A stretch of 64,000 nucleotides of DNA from Oscillatoria acuminata PCC 6304 (GCF_000317105.1 NC_019693.1:248001-312000), one strand, 5' to 3'; counted from the first letter of the stretch, positions 36,229 through 45,524 are shown. Notes: generated by a model from the letters alone, not told the origin. Numbers and translations are program-made.

Positions 36229-37041
36229 TTAAATAAATACTCGGTGTTGCAAAGAGGGCATTTGCCGACGGACTTGTTCGAGGCGGGAGGGGCTGATTTC
36301 GGCGATCGCCACTCCGGGTTGGTCTCCGGCATCGGCTAAAATTGCGCCCCAGGGGTCGATAATCAGGGCGTGACCGTGGGAATGTCTCGTGCCGTAGTGC
36401 CGCCCAGTTTGTGCGGGGGCGATCGCATAACAGGTATTTTCAATCGCCCGCGCTTGGAGCAAAATCTGCCAATGATCTTTTCCGGTATAAGCAGTAAAGG
36501 CAGCCGGAATAAATAAAACTTCTGCCCCTTTGTAAGAAAGATGACGATACAGTTCAGGAAAGCGCACGTCATAACAGACTGATAACCCCAGAGTGCCGAG
36601 TTTCTCCGACTGGTAAATCGGCGGGAGGAGTTCTCCAGCTTTCACTGTACTGGATTCTTGATAGGTGTTCCCATCGGGAACGTTGACATCAAATAGATGG
36701 ACTTTTTGATACCGTGCCACTTCCTGTCCATTGGGTTCTACCAGGATGGCAGTGTTGTAAACTTGACCTTGATTCACCGGCACCGGAAAGCCACCCCCAA
36801 GGATGGTTACCTGATACCGTTGGGCCATTGTTTTGATAAATTTTTCGCTTTCAACGGCGATCGCTTCAGCTTGGTGAACCTTTTCGGATTCCTCTCCCAA
36901 AAACGAAAAATTCTCCGGTAACCCAATCAACTCGACACCCCGGCGCACAGCCAGATCGATCAGTTCTTCTGCCTGAGCCAAGTTTTTAGCAAGGTCCGGC
37001 ACGCTGGTCATTTGAATCGCGGCAGCTAGGTAAGATTTCAT
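36229..37041 (-). CDS. Carbon-nitrogen hydrolase (nitrilase superfamily; Nit1/Nit2-like amidase)
   Basis: 270 residues with the Glu-Lys-Cys triad in sequence: LPENFSF (Glu near 43), YQKVHLFDVNVP (Lys), and LSVCYDVRFPELYR (Cys). FDVNVPDG and GHALIIDPWG fit the Nit1/deaminated glutathione amidase branch. It probably acts in the cytosol in metabolite repair. No neighbour suggests a special pathway. Confidence 0.88.
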   Translation of the reverse strand: MKSYLAAAIQMTSVPDLAKNLAQAEELIDLAVRRGVELIGLPENFSFLGEESEKVHQAEAIAVESEKFIKTMAQRYQVTILGGGFPVPVNQGQVYNTAILVEPNGQEVARYQKVHLFDVNVPDGNTYQESSTVKAGELLPPIYQSEKLGTLGLSVCYDVRFPELYRHLSYKGAEVLFIPAAFTAYTGKDHWQILLQARAIENTCYAIAPAQTGRHYGTRHSHGHALIIDPWGAILADAGDQPGVAIAEISPSRLEQVRRQMPSLQHRVFI

Positions 37042-37912
37042 CTATGCAACTCGAAATTTATAGCAGGCTAGGAGGGTCTGGCTCTAGTGGGTTGGGTAGG
37101 CGGTGCGATCGCCGGGCTGCCTAAGTACCGATGGGCTGGCGATCGCCGGACAATCCCCACAAGCGCGATCGCTCCGACTAGATAGACTTCCTATTTGATC
37201 CCCAATTTTATCAGAGATTTAACCCACCGAAACAAGCTCTCCTCATCGCCTAAACCCTCATCTCCCACACCCCGAAGAAGCACCCCTGTTTTTTCTAACA
37301 GGTTTCCAATTATTGGCTATGTTTAATCATAAAACTGTCTGAATGTCAATCACCTTCTCTCTCTCATCTGGAGAAGGGGTTAACGCCGCGAAATTTCCTG
37401 AATCCTCCAGCCGTCGAATTCACATCACTGAGCTAAACAATCCTTAAATCCACCCATTTATTGCTAAATTAACGCTTAATTATTACTTAGGGAATATTGA
37501 ACATCCACCCCTTAAATGTAGAGGCGATTCGCGAATCACCTCTACATTTATGAGGGATTTTTAAAATCTCTGTAAGTAATAATTAAAGTGTAAGATTTTA
37601 TTGGCCTATATTTTTATTTATCCGATCCAGTAAATCCCATTTTTTTGTGATGTTGTTCATAAACTTTATAAATTACAGGCCAAATTAAATATTTAATTCA
37701 TACTTCTTGTTTCTATTGTAATTGTCGCCTCAATGGTTGCTATATCCATAAAATTCGCCTCTACCTAAAGGATGAGAAGGCAATCTAATTATTTCTTGAG
37801 ATAGATTTTTCCTTGATTGATTTCCAGTTATGAAACAAGACACAACCTGGGGTAGTCAGGGATTGTCAGCAAGGTATTTTTTATAAATTGATGGAATTAG
37901 GAGTAAATCTTC
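37042..37912. other. Long intergenic region with a nested palindrome
   Basis: 870 bases without a gene. The left part has dense HIP1 sites. An element at 37476-37586 is listed separately. The rest is AT-rich; TTATAAATTG near 37883 could be a -10 for the small gene that follows, but no -35 is clear. Confidence 0.5.
37476..37586. repeat. Nested inverted repeat, MITE-like
   Basis: Ends TTAATTATTACTTA (37476-37489) and TAAGTAATAATTAA (37573-37586) are perfect inverses. Inside, a 38-bp near-perfect palindrome (37513-37550) reads TAAATGTAGAGG...CCTCTACATTTA around GATTCGCGAATC. No coding potential and no clear target duplication. Confidence 0.7.
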
Positions 37913-38131
37913 ATGAATGTAATTAGCCAAATCGCAAAGCAGGCATTAGCGACGGGTTATCTGACCCTTGAAGCAGAAGAACGCCTACGTTTGCTCTTAC
38001 AACAGACAGAATATGGCTTGGAAGATTTTCAGGCGTTTATGCTGTTGCAAAAGGAAGCGATGAAAGGGCGAGTTAGGCAAGAGTCTCGGGAGTTATGGCG
38101 ATCGCATCAGCACATAACCGCAGCCGTTTAA
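37913..38131 (+). CDS. Small conserved-looking protein, 72 residues
   Basis: The product is helical and charged (IAKQALATGYLTLEAEERLRLLLQQTEYGLEDFQAFMLLQKEAM). No signal peptide or membrane segment. The pattern recalls small cyanobacterial proteins of unknown function, but I cannot name the family. AGGAG lies about 9 bases before the ATG. It stands alone between long gaps. Confidence 0.7.
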   Translation: MNVISQIAKQALATGYLTLEAEERLRLLLQQTEYGLEDFQAFMLLQKEAMKGRVRQESRELWRSHQHITAAV

Positions 38132-38399
38132 CCTCAACCACAGCAGTCTGGATGTCTAGGGTATTGATTTTTTCGTCCCGGATGGGGCTTGAGGAGGAAA
38201 TGGGGTCTAGTCTGGATTTTAAGGGGTTGCGCCCATCCCCGAGTTAGATAGGCTTGTCAATCTTTGGAAGGGGCAATTTCAAACGTTTCATCCCATTGAG
38301 TTTAGCCCCTACCCCCCCTGGAGCCCGGATTTTAGGGATAGCGGCCCTCATCACCAGGGCGATCGCCACGGCATCCTTCCCCCTTCTCAAAATAAAGTC

Positions 38400-38430
38400 T
38401 TGACTTTTCCCCCGAGGATGATGCTATAAT
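38400..38430 (+). promoter_or_regulatory. Promoter of tRNA-Pro
   Basis: TTGACT (38400-38405) and TATAAT (38425-38430), 19-base spacing, 16 bases before the mature tRNA 5' end. Confidence 0.75.
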
Positions 38431-38446
38431 TTAAAAAACGACTGTC

Positions 38447-38520
38447 CGGGATGTAGCGCAGCTTGGTAGCGCGCCTGCTTTGGGAGCAGGATGTCGCAGG
38501 TTCAAATCCTGTCATCCCGA
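38447..38520 (+). tRNA. trnP-TGG: tRNA-Pro (anticodon TGG)
   Basis: 74 bases fold into a standard cloverleaf: acceptor CGGGATG/CATCCCG, D arm GCGC..GCGC, anticodon stem CCTGC/GCAGG with loop TTTGGGA (anticodon TGG at 38481-38483), T arm CAGG-TTCAAAT-CCTG, discriminator A. The 3' CCA is not encoded. Confidence 0.97.
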
Positions 38521-39232
38521 TTGCATCTACTTCGTCAATAAAATAAATCCACCAGGGGTTTAGAGTCTTCCTCACGAGAGGGCGAATGTCGTAGCAGTGA
38601 TACGATCGCCCTCCAACGGCCAGAAAGAGGGAAATATCTAAAACTACCCCTGGTTTTTTTTGCTGCTATTTTGTCGCAACAGGGAAATAAAACGAGCAGG
38701 ATAAGTATCCCGAAGAGGATGAGAAGAGATAGGGAGGCTGCTATAATATATTGATATTATAAAGGGCTAGATCGCTCAGGCTACAGTAGTCTGGAAAGTA
38801 GCGAAACAAGGGAAAAGTCGGTATTTTATGATAATGAGGCAATCGACCAACTCCATAAGAGGTCTCTGTACTCCAAGGAGAGGGTGAACGGAAATTCGAG
38901 ACGGATCCCAAGAAAGGGGTCGATCGCATATCTTAACGGATAACGGAACTCTTCGGGATTCACAATAGTCCTCAAAACTACCAATTAGGTTGCCCATAGA
39001 AACGCTACAGATAACAAACCGGAGCCTTCCCCATTCTGTAATTAGGGGAGAATCTGTTGTAGATTGAGCCAGGATCAACCGATCGCGCAAGCTGGATCAT
39101 CCAACGCTTACCGATTCCTCGCAAAAACTGCGAACAAACAAACCAAATCCTTCAAAAAAATTAACCTAAAACCAATTGAGGTTTGATGTGTTGAATCAAG
39201 TAAATCAACTGGTATCGCTATCAGGTGTCAAA
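38521..39232. other. Intergenic region / possible long leader before the Tic22-like gene
   Basis: After the tRNA a hairpin GAGGGCGA..TCGTA/TACGATCGCCCTC spans 38578-38613. TATAAT at 38742-38747 could start a transcript of nearly 500 bases before the Tic22-like ATG. Short frames here look non-coding. No known RNA family is recognised. Confidence 0.45.
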
Positions 39233-40003
39233 ATGAAATCATTAGTACGATGGAGTGCAAGTCTCGGTTTAATCGGAAGTGTTCTTCTGGGGCAACTGCT
39301 CCCCGGAATGAATCGGGCGATCGCATTACCGGCTGAAGAAATCATGAAAAAACTGGAATCTGTTCTGGTTTTTACGATTACGAACGCAGAAGGCACTCCT
39401 TTAATTGCATCAGTCACCAATGATGAGAGAGAGGCTTCGATCGCCAGCTTCTTTATGAGTCAACGGGATGCCGAGCAGTTTGTTCAAAAAATAGAACAAC
39501 AAAATCCCGAGTTAGCGGGCAACACCCAAGTTGTCCCCGTTTCTCTGGCTAAGGTTTATGAATTAGAACAAGCCAATGCCAATAATCCCGAGCGTCTAGA
39601 ATTTGCCTTCATTCCCGTCCAACAACAGGTGCAATTTGCCGCTGAGGAACTACAGCAGGAAGGTCAAGAAATTCCACAATCCAATGGAATGCCCTTATTT
39701 AATGGTGTACCGCTCTTTTATGCAACCATTGGCCCAGAACAAGGCTATTTGACCATTGAACAAAACGGTGAGCAACTGATTCCCATCTTCTTTAATCGGG
39801 AACAGTTGGAATCCATGTTAACCCGGGTGCGGGAACAACAGCCAGATTTAGCGCCCAGCATTGATGTTCGGGTCAGTAATCTGGATAAAGTCATCGAAGA
39901 GTTAGAAAACAATGATGACCCAGCGGTGACAAAGATTGTCCTCGTTCCTTCCACGGAAACCTTGGAATATCTCCAGTCCCTCCCGCAACCGGCACAACCG
40001 TAA
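39233..40003 (+). CDS. Tic22-like protein
   Basis: 256 residues from ATG 39233, where a signal peptide begins (MKSLVRWSASLGLIGSVLLGQ, cleavage near NRAIA). An upstream TTG frame from 39176 would place 19 residues before the signal. The mature part has the Tic22 pattern: LESVLVFTITNAEGTPLIASV and PLFYATIGPEQGYLTIEQNGEQLIPIFFNREQLESML. In cyanobacteria Tic22 homologues act as periplasmic chaperone-like factors for outer-membrane biogenesis. Confidence 0.87.
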   Translation: MKSLVRWSASLGLIGSVLLGQLLPGMNRAIALPAEEIMKKLESVLVFTITNAEGTPLIASVTNDEREASIASFFMSQRDAEQFVQKIEQQNPELAGNTQVVPVSLAKVYELEQANANNPERLEFAFIPVQQQVQFAAEELQQEGQEIPQSNGMPLFNGVPLFYATIGPEQGYLTIEQNGEQLIPIFFNREQLESMLTRVREQQPDLAPSIDVRVSNLDKVIEELENNDDPAVTKIVLVPSTETLEYLQSLPQPAQP

Positions 40004-40016
40004 CTTAGTGGAAAAG

Positions 40017-40197
40017 AGACCTAACCCCCCAGCCCCCTTCCCTCAGAGGGAAGGGGGAGAAAGAGATTTATTCCCCCCTCCAGCAATAAAAAAATGGATT
40101 ATTCTCCCTCTCCTCTTAGGAGAGGGCTGGGGAGAGGTGGGGATGGGGGCAGGGGGGTTAGGTCCGATTGGTTTTTAGGCGAAATTGAGATGCTCCC
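40017..40197. mobile_element. MITE-like element, GGGAGCATCTCAATTT family, left end lost
   Basis: GAGACCTAACCCCCCAGCCC at 40017 to GAAATTGAGATGCTCCC at 40197 parallels the complete element at 55775-55985. Internal pieces (CTTCCCT..AGGGAAG, CTCCCTCTCCTC..GGAGAGG) match in order. The left terminal repeat is missing here; the break lies just after the Tic22-like stop. Confidence 0.75.
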
Positions 40198-40284
40198 TAA
40201 CTCAGGGGAGTTGCACCCTTGACGAAAAGACCCGGAACGATTGATGCTAGGGAAAACGATCGCAGATAAAGGACCAAACTATCG

Positions 40285-41214
40285 ATGAGCCGTTCATCTG
40301 ATCCTGCGGTTTCTGGGTTAGAACTGTGGCAGTGGCGTCAGGAAGCTCGCGCCGCTGCCATAGCCGCCAATGTGCCGGTGGAGGAGCTAGATTGGCTACT
40401 GCTATCCGTGAGTGATTTGGATAAATTAGCCCTGCGTCTGGACTCATACAAAGGGCGAGGGCACATTCCCCTCAATCGCCCCTTGGCTCAACTCAAGGAA
40501 CAGTGGCAACAACGAATTCAAAACCGAGTTCCGGTCCAATATCTCGCCGGGGTTACCCCCTGGCGAAATTTTTCTTTAGGGGTCAGTCGGGCTGTCCTGA
40601 TCCCTCGTCCGGAAACGGAATGGGCTATTGATTTAGCCCTGAGATCGGCCCAATCCGGGTCACGCCCGCACTTGGACACCCCCTTAACGGAGGGAGACTG
40701 GGCGGATTTGGGGACCGGCAGTGGGGCGATCGCTCTAGGTCTGGCGGAAGTCTTGCCAAACGTCACCCTTCATGCGGTGGACCGTTCAGAAGATGCCCTG
40801 GCGATCGCCCAAAAGAATGCATTAAATCTTGGATATAGCGATCGCATTCAGTTTTATTGCGGATCCTGGTTCAAGCCACTCCATCCCTTCCAGGGACTCA
40901 ACCGATTCCGTGGCATTGTCTCTAACCCCCCCTATATCCCTACCGCCATGCTTGGGGAGTTAGAACCGGAAGTCGCCCACCATGAACCGGCGATCGCCCT
41001 TGATGGCGGACCCGATGGATTAGACTGCATTCGCCATCTGATTGCTACTGCACCGAGTTATTTATGTCCTGGGGGGATTTTGCTCTTGGAAATGATGGCG
41101 GGACAGGCCCCTGCTGTCACGGAGTTACTCCAAGACCAAGGCAGTTATACTCAAATTGAGATATTCTCAGATTTAGCAGGCATTGAACGATTTGCCCGAG
41201 CTTATCGCAGTTAA
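40285..41214 (+). CDS. prmC: Release factor N5-glutamine methyltransferase
   Basis: 309 residues. The SAM-binding motif DLGTGSGAIAL (141-151) and the catalytic N214-P-P-Y217 are in place, with PVQYLAGVTPWRNFSLGVSR and LIPRPETEW before them. It methylates the GGQ glutamine of release factors RF1 and RF2. tsaC and a histidine kinase gene follow closely on the same strand, suggesting an operon. Confidence 0.95.
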   Translation: MSRSSDPAVSGLELWQWRQEARAAAIAANVPVEELDWLLLSVSDLDKLALRLDSYKGRGHIPLNRPLAQLKEQWQQRIQNRVPVQYLAGVTPWRNFSLGVSRAVLIPRPETEWAIDLALRSAQSGSRPHLDTPLTEGDWADLGTGSGAIALGLAEVLPNVTLHAVDRSEDALAIAQKNALNLGYSDRIQFYCGSWFKPLHPFQGLNRFRGIVSNPPYIPTAMLGELEPEVAHHEPAIALDGGPDGLDCIRHLIATAPSYLCPGGILLLEMMAGQAPAVTELLQDQGSYTQIEIFSDLAGIERFARAYRS

Positions 41215-41237
41215 CATTGAGGGTCCTAAACGCCACA

Positions 41238-41849
41238 ATGACAGCAGTTTCAGAACAAGTCTTGATTGAGGCGGCCCTGGCGGGCCAGGTGGTGAGTTTT
41301 CCCACGGATACGGTCCCCGCATTAGCGGTCCTGCCGAGTCGCGCTGAGTCCATCTTTGCTGTGAAACAGCGCAGTCTGGATAAACCCTTAATTTTGATGG
41401 GGGCCACAGAAGCGGACCTCTGGCCTTTTGTCCGGAGTACACAGAGGGAGTTGCAAATTTGGCAAGGGGTAGCGAACCGACATTGGCCCGGTGCGTTAAC
41501 ATTGGTGTTACCGGCCTCTGCTGCGGTCCCTTCGGTGATCAATCCAGTTGACCCGAGTACCATCGGGATTCGAGTTCCGGATCAGGCGATCGCCCGCCGG
41601 ATTTTAGCTCAAACTGGCCCTTTAGCCACGACGAGCGCCAATCTCAGTGGGGAACCCCCGTTGCAAACTATGGCAGAGATTAGTTTGCGATTTCCCCAAG
41701 TGGTGACTCTGGAATGGGCTCAGTCGGAACCGAATCCAACGGCCAGTGGGGTCCCTTCCACCGTCGCCAAGTGGACCGGGCAAAGTTGGGAAATTCTGCG
41801 TCAAGGTGTCATTCAGTTAGACTCAAACAGCAAGGATAGGGGAAGATGA
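41238..41849 (+). CDS. tsaC: L-threonylcarbamoyladenylate synthase (Sua5/YciO/YrdC family)
   Basis: 203 residues from ATG 41238 (TTG 41217 is an upstream alternative, three bases after the prmC stop). Family motifs: VVSFPTDTVPALAVLP, FAVKQRSLDKPLILM, STIGIRVPDQAIARRIL and LATTSANLSGEPP. It makes threonylcarbamoyl-AMP for the t6A modification of ANN-decoding tRNAs. Neighbouring prmC and tsaC pairs are common in bacteria. The stop overlaps the next start (ATGA). Confidence 0.92.
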   Translation: MTAVSEQVLIEAALAGQVVSFPTDTVPALAVLPSRAESIFAVKQRSLDKPLILMGATEADLWPFVRSTQRELQIWQGVANRHWPGALTLVLPASAAVPSVINPVDPSTIGIRVPDQAIARRILAQTGPLATTSANLSGEPPLQTMAEISLRFPQVVTLEWAQSEPNPTASGVPSTVAKWTGQSWEILRQGVIQLDSNSKDRGR

Positions 41850-42910
41850 GCGGGGATGCCATGTTTCTCCTGTCCGCAATCAGCGTTCAGGAATTAGGTT
41901 GGAATTTCGGGCAAACTATGGACTGGATCTATTGGATCTCTGGAATCGGTGCCTTGGGGTTTGGGTTTGGGAGTGGATGGCTGATGCGATCACGCTACCG
42001 CCCCGATCAGAGTATCAAGTTCCCCTCAAGTCAAGGTAAAACTTTAGGAGACTCTCACCTATCAACTCGCCTCAAACAAACTCAGCTTGATTATCTGCTG
42101 ACTCGTCAAATGTGTCAGTTTAAAGCTGGTTTTTTGTCTCGGATTTCCCATGAGTTGCGATCGCCTTTAAATAGTTTAATCGGCGTTCATCAATTAATTT
42201 TAAGCGATTTGTGCGATAATCCCGCCGAAGAACGGGAGTTTTTAGTTCAGGCTAATAACTCGGTTCACAAGATGATTCAAATGCTCGATCGCATTATCGA
42301 AGTTTCTCGGATTGAGGAAGGCCGCAACCCCCTAAAACTGGAAATTTTAAATCTAGCCGATGTGTTTGAAGAAGTCCATTATTTGACTGAACTCCAAGCT
42401 GCCAACCGCAATATTTCATTGCACATTTCCCAACCTGACCCCAAAATTTCTGTTCGGGCGGACCAACGATGTCTGACTCAGGTCCTCGTCACCTTTATTG
42501 ATTTGGCCATTAACCCCGTCGGCAATGGTCGCATCGGCATTTCTGCAAAAGTCTTCCCTAGGTCTGACTCTACCCGATCACTCCCCGAGTCAACCCCAGG
42601 TAAAACCCAGGGGGATTCTGTCATCATCTCCATTGACCTCCCCCTGCCTCCTCATTGTTTTTCCGAACCCCTGGATTTCCTGCAACTCCAACAAAACCGC
42701 AAGGAAAGTACCCCGGAAACTGACGTAGACCTGTCTCCGGGTACGATTTTGATGATGAATCAGAGCATTTTGGAGCTGATGGGCGGCCATTTAGAAATCG
42801 TTGAAGCTCCTCCGACATCGGAGGAGCTTCGAGGGGGAGAAGATTCAGAAATAACTAGGCTTCAATGCTCGCTTCCACGCGCACTTCGCGAGTCTTCAGT
42901 TCTTCCGTGA
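41846..42910 (+). CDS. Histidine kinase-like protein with degenerate ATPase domain
   Basis: 354 residues. One membrane helix (about 27-45) is followed by a HisKA dimerisation domain with intact phospho-acceptor region FLSRISHELRSPLNSLIGV. In the ATP-binding half the N box is reduced (DLAINPVGNGR), and the DxGxG and GxGLGL loops are not found; only the end MMNQSILELMGGHLEIV is recognisable. It may accept phosphate from another kinase or act as a scaffold. The start overlaps the tsaC stop, so translation is coupled. Its 3' end overlaps the convergent GNAT gene by 56 bases. Confidence 0.82.
   Translation: MSGDAMFLLSAISVQELGWNFGQTMDWIYWISGIGALGFGFGSGWLMRSRYRPDQSIKFPSSQGKTLGDSHLSTRLKQTQLDYLLTRQMCQFKAGFLSRISHELRSPLNSLIGVHQLILSDLCDNPAEEREFLVQANNSVHKMIQMLDRIIEVSRIEEGRNPLKLEILNLADVFEEVHYLTELQAANRNISLHISQPDPKISVRADQRCLTQVLVTFIDLAINPVGNGRIGISAKVFPRSDSTRSLPESTPGKTQGDSVIISIDLPLPPHCFSEPLDFLQLQQNRKESTPETDVDLSPGTILMMNQSILELMGGHLEIVEAPPTSEELRGGEDSEITRLQCSLPRALRESSVLP
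42803..42830. terminator. 13-bp perfect hairpin near convergent gene ends
   Basis: GAAGCTCCTCCGA (42803-42815) and TCGGAGGAGCTTC (42818-42830) with a two-base centre. It lies inside the kinase-like coding region and 25 bases past the GNAT stop on the minus strand. It may terminate the GNAT transcript; there is no T-run. Confidence 0.45.
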
Positions 42911-43328
42911 AGTTTTGGTTATTGTAGAGGACCATTGTCGTAGTTGAGTTTTCCTCGAACCCAATCCGCTCATAAAATCGTTGCTGATGAGTGGTCATCA
43001 GGTAAACTCGCTCGACTCGATTCATTCGGGGATGACTTAAGAGGGTTTCGACTAATTTGCGTCCCAATCCCACCCCTTGATATTCCGGGTGAATGATCAC
43101 ATCCCAAATCGTAGCTCGATAAATGCCGTCGGAGGTGGCGCGGGCTAACCCAATCAGACGCTCTCCTTCCCAAACGGTAATCACAGGATCGCTATTGGCG
43201 ATCGCAATGGCTAAATCCTCAATTTTTCGCTCTCGCGCCCAAAAAGCGGTGAGTTCAAATAGCCTTTGAAGCTGTTGGATATCTACATCTTCTTTGCGAT
43301 CGCGAAATTGAATGTGACTGCAATCCAT
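42855..43328 (-). CDS. GNAT-family N-acetyltransferase (Ycf52/NSI-like)
   Basis: 157 residues from ATG 43328, preceded by TAGGA; six codons are open upstream from TTG 43346. The acetyl-CoA loop is WDVIIHPEYQGVGLGRKLVETLL (R/Q-x-x-G-x-G/A type), and FYERIGFEENSTTTMVLY is the usual C-terminus. FELTAFWARERKIEDLAIAIANSDPVITVWEG matches cyanobacterial and plastid members. Plastid relatives acetylate proteins and serotonin; the bacterial substrate is unknown. Confidence 0.85.
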   Translation of the reverse strand: MDCSHIQFRDRKEDVDIQQLQRLFELTAFWARERKIEDLAIAIANSDPVITVWEGERLIGLARATSDGIYRATIWDVIIHPEYQGVGLGRKLVETLLSHPRMNRVERVYLMTTHQQRFYERIGFEENSTTTMVLYNNQNFTEELKTREVRVEASIEA

Positions 43329-43780
43329 CGTCGTGTTCCTACTCAATTGATGTCTAGGTTTATTGACAAATCGCTCTGGAGATTGAGTGCTTTGTGGTCT
43401 TTAACCCTCTGTGGGTTAAATTGACCCCAAGTCCGGGTCTTAGTTCGGCGGTATAAGCATTTAATGAGCGGTTCGTATAGTTCCGCTCCTGCACTCCACA
43501 GAGGTTTCCTTGTTTTTAGGAAATCTGAGAATAAATTTCCATCTTTGACAACAAGGACGGGCTGTTTTTTGTTACCCTCGGCAGTCGCATTCTTCTGAAG
43601 TCGAAGCCCAAGGGTTCTGTTTTTGATTCCTAAAGTCCGATAGTTTTTAATCCTATTACTATTCTTATAACATAACTGATAAATTGACTACCTTAATTCT
43701 AGTTTTTTATATCATAATTTCTTGACATTTTGCACCTCAAGCGGTAACAAATAGCCCCACAGTTTTCTGGGGTTATGAGC

Positions 43781-43969
43781 TAGCCCTGTCAAGGTGTGTA
43801 GATTGTAGGGGCGTATTGCATACGCCCAAAAGAGGGCGTATGCAATACGCCCCTACAAGAAACCCTGATTTTTCGTCATTAAATTTACCTCTTGTAGGGG
43901 CGCGAGAGTGATCGCCTGTCCAAGAAACCCTGATTTTTCGTCATTAAATTGATCACCTTGACAGGGCTA
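43781..43969. mobile_element. MITE-like element, TAGCCCTGTCAAGGTG family, with 10-bp target duplication
   Basis: The 189-bp element has perfect 16-bp ends TAGCCCTGTCAAGGTG and CACCTTGACAGGGCTA. It is flanked on both sides by GGTTATGAGC (43771-43780 and 43970-43979). Inside are the TGTAGGGGCGTATTGC palindrome and two copies of CAAGAAACCCTGATTTTTCG (43856 and 43921). No reading frame. The remaining gap 43329-44042 shows only a CCCCACAG..CTGGGG hairpin next to it. Confidence 0.92.
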
Positions 43970-44042
43970 GGTTATGAGCCCGTCTTGTTCAGGTCATATC
44001 GGGGGTTGCCCCAGTTAACGATTGAGCTAGAGGACTGCTACA

Positions 44043-44082
44043 GCAAAACCCGGCTAGGGTTTAAACCCCCGCCGGGTTTTGC
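44043..44082 (-). terminator. Terminator of hemB
   Basis: On the minus strand AAAACCCGGC (44080-44071) pairs with GCCGGGTTTT (44054-44045), 17 bases after the hemB stop. Confidence 0.75.
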
Positions 44083-44096
44083 TTGAAACCGATCGC

Positions 44097-45086
44097 TTAA
44101 GACTGGTTTGCCAACCACCGGGCCGCATCTTTGGCATGGTAGGTCAGAATCAGGTCCGCACCAGCCCGCTTGAAGCCGGTTAAGGTTTCTAAAACCACTC
44201 GTTCCTCGTCAATCCAGCCATTGAGGGCAGCGGCTTTGACCATCGCATATTCCCCAGAGACGTTATAAGCGGCAACGGGCAGGTGACTCGCCTGTTTGAC
44301 CCGCCAGATAATATCCATATAGGCGAGGGCCGGTTTAACCATCAGCATATCCGCCCCTTCCTCGATGTCCAGTTCAATTTCAGTTAGGGCCTCGCGACCA
44401 TTGGCCGGATCCATTTGATAGGTGCGCCGATCGCCAAATTGTGGAGAGGAATCTGCGGCATCTCGGAAGGGGCCATAATAGGCGGATGCATATTTAGCCG
44501 CATAAGACAGAATGGGCATATCTTCAAATCCCGCCCCATCTAATCCAGACCGGATTGCCTGAACGAATCCATCCATCATCCCTGACGGGGCGATGATATC
44601 TGCACCGGCGTTTGCTTGGGCGATCGCTGTTTTCTTCAGCAACTCTAGGGTGGGATCGTTGAGCACCCGCCCCATTAAGTCTCCTACTTCTAAATAGCCG
44701 CAATGTCCATGACTGGTGTACTCACACAGACAGGTATCCACGATTACCAGAAGTTCGGGAACCGCTGCTTTCACCGCAGCGGTTGCTTTCTGGACAATTC
44801 CGCAATCATGCCATGCGCCGGTTGCGTCTGTATCTTTGTCCTCGGGAATCCCAAAAAGGATAATGGCGGGAATGCCCAAGTCATAGACTTCTTTGGCTTC
44901 TTCGACAATTTTATCCACCGAGAGTTGATAGACTCCGGGCATGGATGAGACTTCCTTGGCGACAGATTCCCCTGGGACGGCAAACAGGGGATAGATTAAG
45001 TCGCTGGTGGTGAGGAGATTTTCTCGCACCATTCGGCGGAGTTGGGGGTGCTGACGCAAACGGCGAGGGCGATGAGTTGGAAACAT
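44097..45086 (-). CDS. hemB: Porphobilinogen synthase (delta-aminolevulinic acid dehydratase)
   Basis: 329 residues, full length. It condenses two 5-aminolevulinate molecules to porphobilinogen, the first common step to heme, chlorophyll and cobalamin. The Schiff-base lysine motif [11 protein letters not shown] and the first lysine region [18 protein letters not shown] are intact. The metal region [17 protein letters not shown] keeps three Cys. It stands as a single gene with its own terminator. Confidence 0.97.
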   Translation of the reverse strand: MFPTHRPRRLRQHPQLRRMVRENLLTTSDLIYPLFAVPGESVAKEVSSMPGVYQLSVDKIVEEAKEVYDLGIPAIILFGIPEDKDTDATGAWHDCGIVQKATAAVKAAVPELLVIVDTCLCEYTSHGHCGYLEVGDLMGRVLNDPTLELLKKTAIAQANAGADIIAPSGMMDGFVQAIRSGLDGAGFEDMPILSYAAKYASAYYGPFRDAADSSPQFGDRRTYQMDPANGREALTEIELDIEEGADMLMVKPALAYMDIIWRVKQASHLPVAAYNVSGEYAMVKAAALNGWIDEERVVLETLTGFKRAGADLILTYHAKDAARWLANQS

Positions 45087-45251
45087 AGCTGAATTTAAAG
45101 AAGGAATACGCGACAGTTTTAAGACTTTAGTCTAGAGTTATCTGGCGATCGCTGGCGCATTTAGTCACGTTTTGTAACATCTGGTTTTCTGGGCGATCGG
45201 CGACTTTCTTGCCGTGGGTGATACCAAATCCGGTTGTACAACACCTATTTT

Positions 45252-45373
45252 ATACGGAATCGGGTTGTCAAAGGTCTGCAAAAACCCGCAGGCTGAAGCC
45301 TGGGGCTATACTAACAAAGCCCGCCTGCGCGGGCTAAAACCGAAAACCGACTTTTACCAACCGGATTTGGTAT
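45252..45373. repeat. Dispersed inverted-repeat element (ATCCGGTTGT family), copy 2, with palindromic tail
   Basis: ATACGGAATCGGGTTGTCAA to ACCAACCGGATTTGGTAT, matching 2345-2467 nearly base for base. An extra inverted end (ATACCAAATCCGGTTGTA) precedes it at 45221. An AGCCTGCGTAGGCAGGCTTC module follows to about 45440. Confidence 0.75.
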
Positions 45374-45460
45374 TACTCTTCAGCCTGCGTAGGCAGGCTT
45401 CGTCCGTGTAGCCCCAGGCTTGAGCCTGTGGGTTGTTATTGTTTGTCAGAAAAAAGCCAG

Positions 45461-45498
45461 AAAAAAAGGGCAGACGCGATCGCATCTGCCCTTTTTTT
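45461..45498 (-). terminator. Terminator of rpmA
   Basis: AAAAAAAGGGCAGA (45461-45474) and TCTGCCCTTTTTTT (45485-45498) are perfect inverses around a HIP1-containing loop. It would work in both directions. Confidence 0.9.
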
Positions 45499-45524
45499 AA
45501 TCCCCTGGACTGGACTCACGCCAT

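Noticed and set aside
38741-39090. Minus-strand frames upstream of the Tic22-like gene
   Set aside because: Composition is not coding, there is no ribosome-binding site, and no recognisable domain.
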